Shown here: positions 59,938 to 64,000 of the stretch, in pieces
Numbering within the stretch: position 1 is the first letter of the stretch
Layout: each line of letters starts with the position of its first letter
From: Massilia phosphatilytica
Lineage (GTDB): Bacteria; Pseudomonadota; Gammaproteobacteria; Burkholderiales; Burkholderiaceae_D
Assembly (NCBI RefSeq): GCF_002968015.1
Contig: NZ_PUIP01000026.1
Span: 20,179 to 84,178, forward strand
Reading direction: 5' to 3'
DNA length: 64,000 bases
The notes under the pieces: model-generated
Seen by the model: only the letters and a program-made list of their open reading frames with translations
Databases searched by the model: none
What the model was told of the DNA's origin: nothing
Translations under genes and position numbers: made by a program

Positions 59938-60312
59938 ATGCCCGCCTACGATTTCGAGATCACCGTCAGGACCCAATACCTGCCGGAGCAATCCCACCCG
60001 GAGCGGACGCAACACGTGTTCACTTACACCATCACGATCAAGAACACGGGCACCGTCGCGGCCCAGCTGATCTCGCGCCACTGGGTGATCACGGACGCCA
60101 ACAACAAGGTGCAGGAAGTGCGGGGCCTGGGTGTGGTCGGGCACCAGCCGCTGCTGCAGCCGGGCGAGCAGTTCGAATACACGAGCGGCACCCAGATGGA
60201 AACACCGCAGGGCTCGATGGTCGGCGAGTATTTCTTCGTCGCCGAGGACGGGCACCGCTTCGAGGTCAAGATCCCCGAGTTCGTGCTGTCGCTGCCGCAC
60301 GCACTGCATTAA
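59938..60312 (+). CDS. apaG: ApaG protein
   Basis: The 124-residue fibronectin-III-like protein begins M-P-A-Y-D-F-E-I-T-V and has the family signature R-H-W-V-I-T-D-A-N-N-K-V-Q-E-V-R-G-L-G-V-V-G plus G-S-M-V-G-E-Y-F-F. ApaG is conserved with polyphosphate and Ap4A-related functions in enterics, but its molecular role is not settled. CAAGGAACACCC precedes ATG 59938. Its last bases overlap the end of the convergent small membrane-protein gene. Confidence 0.95.
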   Translation: MPAYDFEITVRTQYLPEQSHPERTQHVFTYTITIKNTGTVAAQLISRHWVITDANNKVQEVRGLGVVGHQPLLQPGEQFEYTSGTQMETPQGSMVGEYFFVAEDGHRFEVKIPEFVLSLPHALH

Positions 60313-60425
60313 TCTTTCGTATCGTTGTTCCTCTGCTCGGGCTTACGGCCCGAGAACATCGTCCACCAGACGATGAACACCAGCAGGAACAGGGCCACGC
60401 CGGCCTCCAACATCAGCATCCACAT
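60309..60425 (-). CDS. 38-residue small membrane protein
   Basis: A 38-codon frame starts at ATG 60425 and ends TAA at 60311-60309. It encodes one hydrophobic helix (about 5-23, with V-A-L-F-L-L-V-F-I-V-W-W) followed by a charged tail (S-G-R-K-P-E-Q-R-N-N-D). It overlaps the apaG stop by 4 bases and starts 12 bases from the divergent mltA start. The tight fit between neighbours and the textbook membrane composition argue for a real gene. A GAGAG-like ribosome binding site is upstream. Function unknown. Confidence 0.72.
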   Translation of the reverse strand: MWMLMLEAGVALFLLVFIVWWTMFSGRKPEQRNNDTKD

Positions 60426-60437
60426 CGCGCACTCTCT

Positions 60438-61655
60438 ATGGTTTCGACACGCCGCAGTGTACCCGCTTTATTGACCCTCGTCGCCCTGCTGGCGGCATGT
60501 ACCACGACCCCGCCGCCGCCGCCGCCCGTCAGGCTGCCGCCGCCCGTCGGCCCCGTGACCGTGCCGCCGACCAAGCCGCCGGCGCAACCGCAACCGCAAC
60601 CGACTCCGCCGCCTACGCCCCTGTTCACGCCCGTGACGTTCGACGTGCTGCCGGGCTGGCAGCAGGACGACCTGCGCCAGGCCTGGCCCGCGTTCCAGTC
60701 CTCGTGCCGCGCGCTGGCCGCGAAGCCGGACTGGAAGACGCCGTGCGCCGCCGCGAAGGTGGTGGACGGGGAAGATGGCACGGCCATCCGCCAGTTCTTC
60801 GAGACGTATTTCGTGCCGAACCTCGTGCGCGCGCCCGACGGCGCGGACGCGGGCCTGATCACGGGCTACTACGAACCGATGTTGCGCGGCGCCCGCAAGC
60901 GCGGCGGCGCGTACCAGACGCCCCTGTATAAAGTGCCGGACGATCTGATTACCGTGGACCTGGCGAGCGTCTACCCGAGCCTGAAGGGGATGCGCTTGCG
61001 CGGACGCCTCGTCGGCAAGACCGTCGTCCCGTACGCCACCCGAGCGGACATCGAGCGCGCGCGCATCCCGGGCAAGGAACTGGTGTGGGTCGACGATCCC
61101 GTGGAAGCCTTCTTCCTCGAGGTGCAGGGTTCCGGCCGCGTGCAGCTGGACGATGGCGACACCGTGCGCATCGCGTACGCCGACCAGAACGGCCATCCGT
61201 ACAAGGCCATCGGCCGCTGGCTGATCGACCAGAAGGAACTCGCGCCGGGCGAGGCGACGGCACAGGGCATCAAGGCGTGGATCGCCGCGCATCCGGAGCG
61301 CCGCCAGGAACTCCTCAACGTGAATCCGAGCTACGTCTTCTTCCGCGAGGAGCGCCTGCCCGATCCGAACGTGGGACCGAAAGGCGCCCTGGGCGTGCCG
61401 CTGACGCCCACGCGCTCCGTCGCCGTCGACCCGGCCTTCATCCCGCTCGGCGCGCCGCTGTTCCTGGCCACGACGGAGCCGGCCGGCGACGTGCCGCTGC
61501 AGCGCCTCGTGCTGGCCCAGGACACGGGCGGCGCCATCAAGGGTGCCGTGCGCGCGGACTTCTTCTTCGGCTTCGGCGGCCAGGCGGCCGACAACGCGGG
61601 CCGCATGAAGCAGCGGGGGCAGATCTGGGCGCTGCTGCCACGGCCAGGTTACTGA
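60438..61655 (+). CDS. mltA: Membrane-bound lytic murein transglycosylase A
   Basis: This 405-residue outer-membrane lipoprotein has a signal ending L-L-A-A-C and a Pro-rich stalk (about 23-65). The MltA double-psi beta-barrel has GLITGYYEPMLRGAR, DPVEAFFLEVQGSGRV, NPSYVFFRE and the catalytic Asp in LAQDTGGAIKGAVRADFFFG. It cleaves peptidoglycan glycan strands to 1,6-anhydro ends. ATG 60438 lies only 12 bases from the divergent small-protein start. It overlaps the convergent MFS gene by 7 bases. Confidence 0.96.
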   Translation: MVSTRRSVPALLTLVALLAACTTTPPPPPPVRLPPPVGPVTVPPTKPPAQPQPQPTPPPTPLFTPVTFDVLPGWQQDDLRQAWPAFQSSCRALAAKPDWKTPCAAAKVVDGEDGTAIRQFFETYFVPNLVRAPDGADAGLITGYYEPMLRGARKRGGAYQTPLYKVPDDLITVDLASVYPSLKGMRLRGRLVGKTVVPYATRADIERARIPGKELVWVDDPVEAFFLEVQGSGRVQLDDGDTVRIAYADQNGHPYKAIGRWLIDQKELAPGEATAQGIKAWIAAHPERRQELLNVNPSYVFFREERLPDPNVGPKGALGVPLTPTRSVAVDPAFIPLGAPLFLATTEPAGDVPLQRLVLAQDTGGAIKGAVRADFFFGFGGQAADNAGRMKQRGQIWALLPRPGY

Positions 61656-62911
61656 CGGATTCGGTGCAGGCGTGTGCCGAACAGCGTGGTGAGCGTCAGC
61701 AGCAGGGCGCCCGCCGCGACGACCGTGAGGCCGCCGCGCACGCCGAGCCGCTCGGCCAGTGCACCGGCACCAGCCGCGCCGATCGGGGCCACGGCCACCG
61801 TCATGAAGCGCATCGTCGACGTCATCCGGCCCAGCAGCGGATCGGGTGTGACGCGCTGGCGCAGTGCGAGATAGGGCAGGAAGAACAAGGTGCCGCCGCA
61901 ATCGAGACAGAACACGACGCCGGCATAGGCGGCCGCGGTGGCGGCGCGGCTGCCCAGCAGGTCGCGCGGGATCGTCGGCATCAGCATGAAGCCGAGGCAC
62001 GAGATGCACAGTCCCGTGGCGATGGCGCAGCCGGAACCGAAGCGGCGCGTCAGCGGTTTCAACATCAGGGAACTGAGTAACACCCCGGCGCCGCCCAGCA
62101 TCTGCGACGTGCCCATCAGGCCCGGCGACATCCCCAGCACGCGCGTGGCGAACAGCACGTACAGCGCCGTGTAACCGTAGAACAGCAGGTGCCAGCAGGC
62201 CGACGTCCACGCCAGCAGCCGCAGCACCGGCTGGCTCCAGACGAATTTCAATCCCTCGGCCACGTCGCGCAGAACATGCGATTGCGCGGGATGCGGGTCG
62301 GGCTCGCGTGTACGGATCCGGCGCAGGTTCCACAACGAGACTGTAAAGCCGGCCACGTTGCACAGGATCGCGACGGGCGCCCCCAGTGCCTGCACGAGCA
62401 GGCCCGCGATACCGGGACCGAGCAGGCGCGATGCGGATTCCGTCGCGCCCAGCTTCGATTGCGCATCGATGAGGCCATCGCGGCCCACGAGGAACGTCAG
62501 GAAGATCTGCTCCGCGCTGCCGCCCACGACGAATCCCGTCCCCAGCATGAACTGCACCGCGTACAGCCAGTGCACGCTGAGCCACCCCTGCCACCACGCG
62601 AACGGCACGCTGGCGAGGCTCAGCGCGACCATCGCATCGCTGGCGAGCATGACGGGCAGGCGTCGGCTGCGGTCGAGCAGGACGCCTGTCGGCAGCGAGA
62701 ACAGCAGGAACGGGAGCGAACCGACGGCGGCCAGGGTGCCCATCTGGGCCGGCGTCGCGTGCAGCAGCAGGGCCGCGCAGATCGGAAGGGCCAGCAGCGT
62801 GATCTGGGCACCGAAGTTGGTCAGGACGCTGCTGAACCAGAAACGGCGAAAGTCGGCGTCGCGCAGCTGGCGGTCGGTGGCGAGGCTGCGGAGGAGGGTA
62901 AGAGGGGACAC
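61649..62911 (-). CDS. MFS transporter (EntS/MFS_3-like)
   Basis: The 420-residue inner-membrane protein has about twelve helices and the cytoplasmic loop motif L-P-T-G-V-L-L-D-R-S-R-R-L-P-V after helix 2, the MFS signature. D-F-R-R-F-W-F-S-S-V-L-T-N-F-G near the start is typical of MFS_3 exporters, which include siderophore and drug exporters. The substrate is unknown. It uses a GTG start (62911). It overlaps the end of mltA by 7 bases. Confidence 0.9.
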   Translation of the reverse strand: MSPLTLLRSLATDRQLRDADFRRFWFSSVLTNFGAQITLLALPICAALLLHATPAQMGTLAAVGSLPFLLFSLPTGVLLDRSRRLPVMLASDAMVALSLASVPFAWWQGWLSVHWLYAVQFMLGTGFVVGGSAEQIFLTFLVGRDGLIDAQSKLGATESASRLLGPGIAGLLVQALGAPVAILCNVAGFTVSLWNLRRIRTREPDPHPAQSHVLRDVAEGLKFVWSQPVLRLLAWTSACWHLLFYGYTALYVLFATRVLGMSPGLMGTSQMLGGAGVLLSSLMLKPLTRRFGSGCAIATGLCISCLGFMLMPTIPRDLLGSRAATAAAYAGVVFCLDCGGTLFFLPYLALRQRVTPDPLLGRMTSTMRFMTVAVAPIGAAGAGALAERLGVRGGLTVVAAGALLLTLTTLFGTRLHRIRQ

Positions 62912-63002
62912 GAGGAGATGATAGCAAAGGCATGGTTGCCGTATACGTCACTTTCGTCGTTCAGGCGCTACAATCTGGGCTCATCTTATTAAGGGGTGTC
63001 CC

Positions 63003-63779
63003 ATGGAATATTCTGACCTGCTGATCGAACACCACGACAAGGTGGTCGTGATCCGCCTGAACCGTCCGAAGGCGCTGAACGCCCTCAACGACAACATGAT
63101 GAACGAGCTGGGCGACGCGCTCTATAAGTTCGACGCCGACCCGGCCATCAACGTCATCATCCTGACCGGCAGCGACAAGGTGTTCGCCGCGGGCGCCGAC
63201 ATTGCCGCGATGGCCAATTACTCGTATGCCGACACCTATCCTGGCAACTACATCGGCCGCAACTGGGAGCACATCCTCAATGTGCGCAAGCCGGTGATCG
63301 GCGTCGTCGCCGGCTATGCGCTGGGCGGCGGCTGCGAACTGGCGATGATGTGCGACTTCCTGATCGCGTCAGAAACCGCCAAGTTCGGCCAGCCGGAAAT
63401 CAAGGTCGGCGTGACCCCGGGCGCCGGCGGCACGCAGCGCCTGCCGCGTGCGATCGGCAAGTCGAAGGCGATGGACATGCTGCTGACGGCGCGCATGATC
63501 GACGCGGCCGAGGCGGAGCGCACGGGGCTCGTGTCGCGCGTCGTGCCGGCCGACCTCGTGATGACGGTGGCGCTGGAAGTGGCGGAGACGATCGCGGCAA
63601 TGCCGGTGTCGGTGGCCATGCAGATCAAGGATGCCGTGAATCGCGCGTTCGAGACGACGCTGACCGAAGGCGTACGTTATGAGCGCCGCTTCTTCCATGC
63701 CGGTTTCGGTACGCCGGCGCAGAAGGAGGGGATGGCGGCGTTCCTCGAAAAGCGTAAGCCGAATTTCGAGGGTATGTAA
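63003..63779 (+). CDS. Enoyl-CoA hydratase
   Basis: This 258-residue crotonase-fold enzyme hydrates trans-2-enoyl-CoA in fatty-acid or aromatic degradation. The oxyanion loop FAAGADIAAM, the G-Y-A-L-G-G-G-C-E-L-A-M with catalytic Glu, and P-E-I-K-V-G-V-T-P-G-A-G-G-T-Q-R-L are present; the second acid is Val/Thr-flanked rather than the usual Glu in the I-P-G loop. AAGGGGTGTCCC precedes the ATG. A TACAAT -10 lies at 62969-62974. It is the last protein gene before the rRNA leader. Confidence 0.95.
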   Translation: MEYSDLLIEHHDKVVVIRLNRPKALNALNDNMMNELGDALYKFDADPAINVIILTGSDKVFAAGADIAAMANYSYADTYPGNYIGRNWEHILNVRKPVIGVVAGYALGGGCELAMMCDFLIASETAKFGQPEIKVGVTPGAGGTQRLPRAIGKSKAMDMLLTARMIDAAEAERTGLVSRVVPADLVMTVALEVAETIAAMPVSVAMQIKDAVNRAFETTLTEGVRYERRFFHAGFGTPAQKEGMAAFLEKRKPNFEGM

Positions 63780-63792
63780 TTTCCAACAGCCC

Positions 63793-63822
63793 TTGCACGG
63801 ACGCGGATGGGTTTGCTATAGT
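63793..63822 (+). promoter_or_regulatory. rRNA operon promoter P1
   Basis: TTGCAC (63793-63798) and an extended TGC-TATAGT (63814-63822, -10 at 63817-63822) are separated by 18 bp. A GC-rich discriminator (TCGCGTCC) follows, as in stringently controlled rrn P1 promoters. Confidence 0.65.
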
Positions 63823-63887
63823 TCGCGTCCTGCTTCCGCAGCGCACGAAATCGAACGAATTCAGTGTGTTGTAGAAACAGCGAGGGG

Positions 63888-63916
63888 TTGACGAGTTAAG
63901 CGAAGCACGGCATAAT
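63888..63916 (+). promoter_or_regulatory. rRNA operon promoter P2
   Basis: TTGACG (63888-63893) and CATAAT (63911-63916) stand exactly 17 bp apart. The leader that follows leads into boxA, and the window ends before the 16S rRNA gene begins. Confidence 0.88.
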
Positions 63917-63978
63917 CTCACTTCTCTGCTGCTGACGAACAAAACGATTCGCAAGCGCAGCAAGGCAGTACCGAATAC

Positions 63979-63990
63979 AGCTCTTTAACA
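63979..63990 (+). promoter_or_regulatory. boxA antitermination element of an rrn leader
   Basis: AGCTCTTTAACA matches the rRNA boxA consensus TGCTCTTTAACA in 11 of 12 bases. It recruits NusB/NusE to keep polymerase transcribing the rRNA genes that should follow to the right. Confidence 0.9.
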
Positions 63991-64000
63991 ATAAACAGTC

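Noticed and set aside
60468..62951. An 827-residue minus-strand frame spanning mltA and the MFS gene
   Set aside because: It overlaps two well-supported genes in other frames, and its composition is Arg/Ala/His-rich without domains.

Overview
The window reads as a high-GC betaproteobacterial chromosome, most likely Oxalobacteraceae (Massilia/Telluria-like). The signs are two PEP-CTERM exported proteins, a TPR protein of the kind that heads SPINDLY O-GlcNAc transferases, the trpE-G-D-C block beside gph and rpe, and an rRNA-operon leader at the right edge. The genus is an inference from gene families and style; no database was searched. Coding density is high and many genes overlap by 1 to 14 bases, so several short polycistrons are likely.

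Left third (1-22.7 kb): a truncated TPR gene; a PEP-CTERM protein and a large subtilase in tandem; a lipoprotein; an MGDG-synthase-like glycosyltransferase with a membrane protein; a HAD phosphatase; a BlaI/M56 sensor-repressor pair with two operator dyads; a GH39 glycosidase; yjdM; tRNA-Phe; a thioesterase; a chemoreceptor; a 2048-residue RTX adhesin-like protein with a DUF4214 end; and catalase. Oxidative stress is a theme: catalase has a perfect OxyR-type half-operator upstream, and ohrR-ohr follows with its own palindrome. A second Ohr lies near 31.5 kb.

Middle (22.7-41 kb): an AT-richer AbiEii-type nucleotidyltransferase with a small partner; CAP and M13 peptidases; an ABC solute-binding protein; small membrane proteins, including one of 25 residues; several alpha/beta hydrolases and esterases around a putative Fur-like operator region; an AraC regulator; and a second PEP-CTERM gene preceded by a near-perfect sigma-54 promoter. 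Next comes a decayed tRNA-Phe copy split at the anticodon by a 392-base segment carrying an MmcQ/YjbR gene. A DUF1059 gene, an EAL-domain relic and an intact tRNA-Phe follow.

Right third (41-64 kb): a UbiH-family hydroxylase and DsbC; an isoquinoline-1-oxidoreductase-type molybdenum hydroxylase (iorAB) coupled to a MocA-like cofactor enzyme; an M61 peptidase; an RsbQ-like hydrolase coupled to a PAS hybrid histidine kinase; LysR/SDR and a royal-jelly-family protein; and the rpe-gph-trpL-trpE-trpG-trpD-lysE-trpC cluster. That cluster has a clear tryptophan attenuator and an unexpected LysE exporter inside it. Then come apaG, a 38-residue membrane protein, mltA, an MFS exporter and an enoyl-CoA hydratase. 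The window ends in tandem rrn promoters and a boxA just before a 16S rRNA gene.

The most unusual items are the split tRNA-Phe relic, the AbiEii variant with His in place of the second catalytic Asp and its novel-looking small partner, the RsbQ/PAS-kinase pair, and the sigma-54-driven PEP-CTERM gene.
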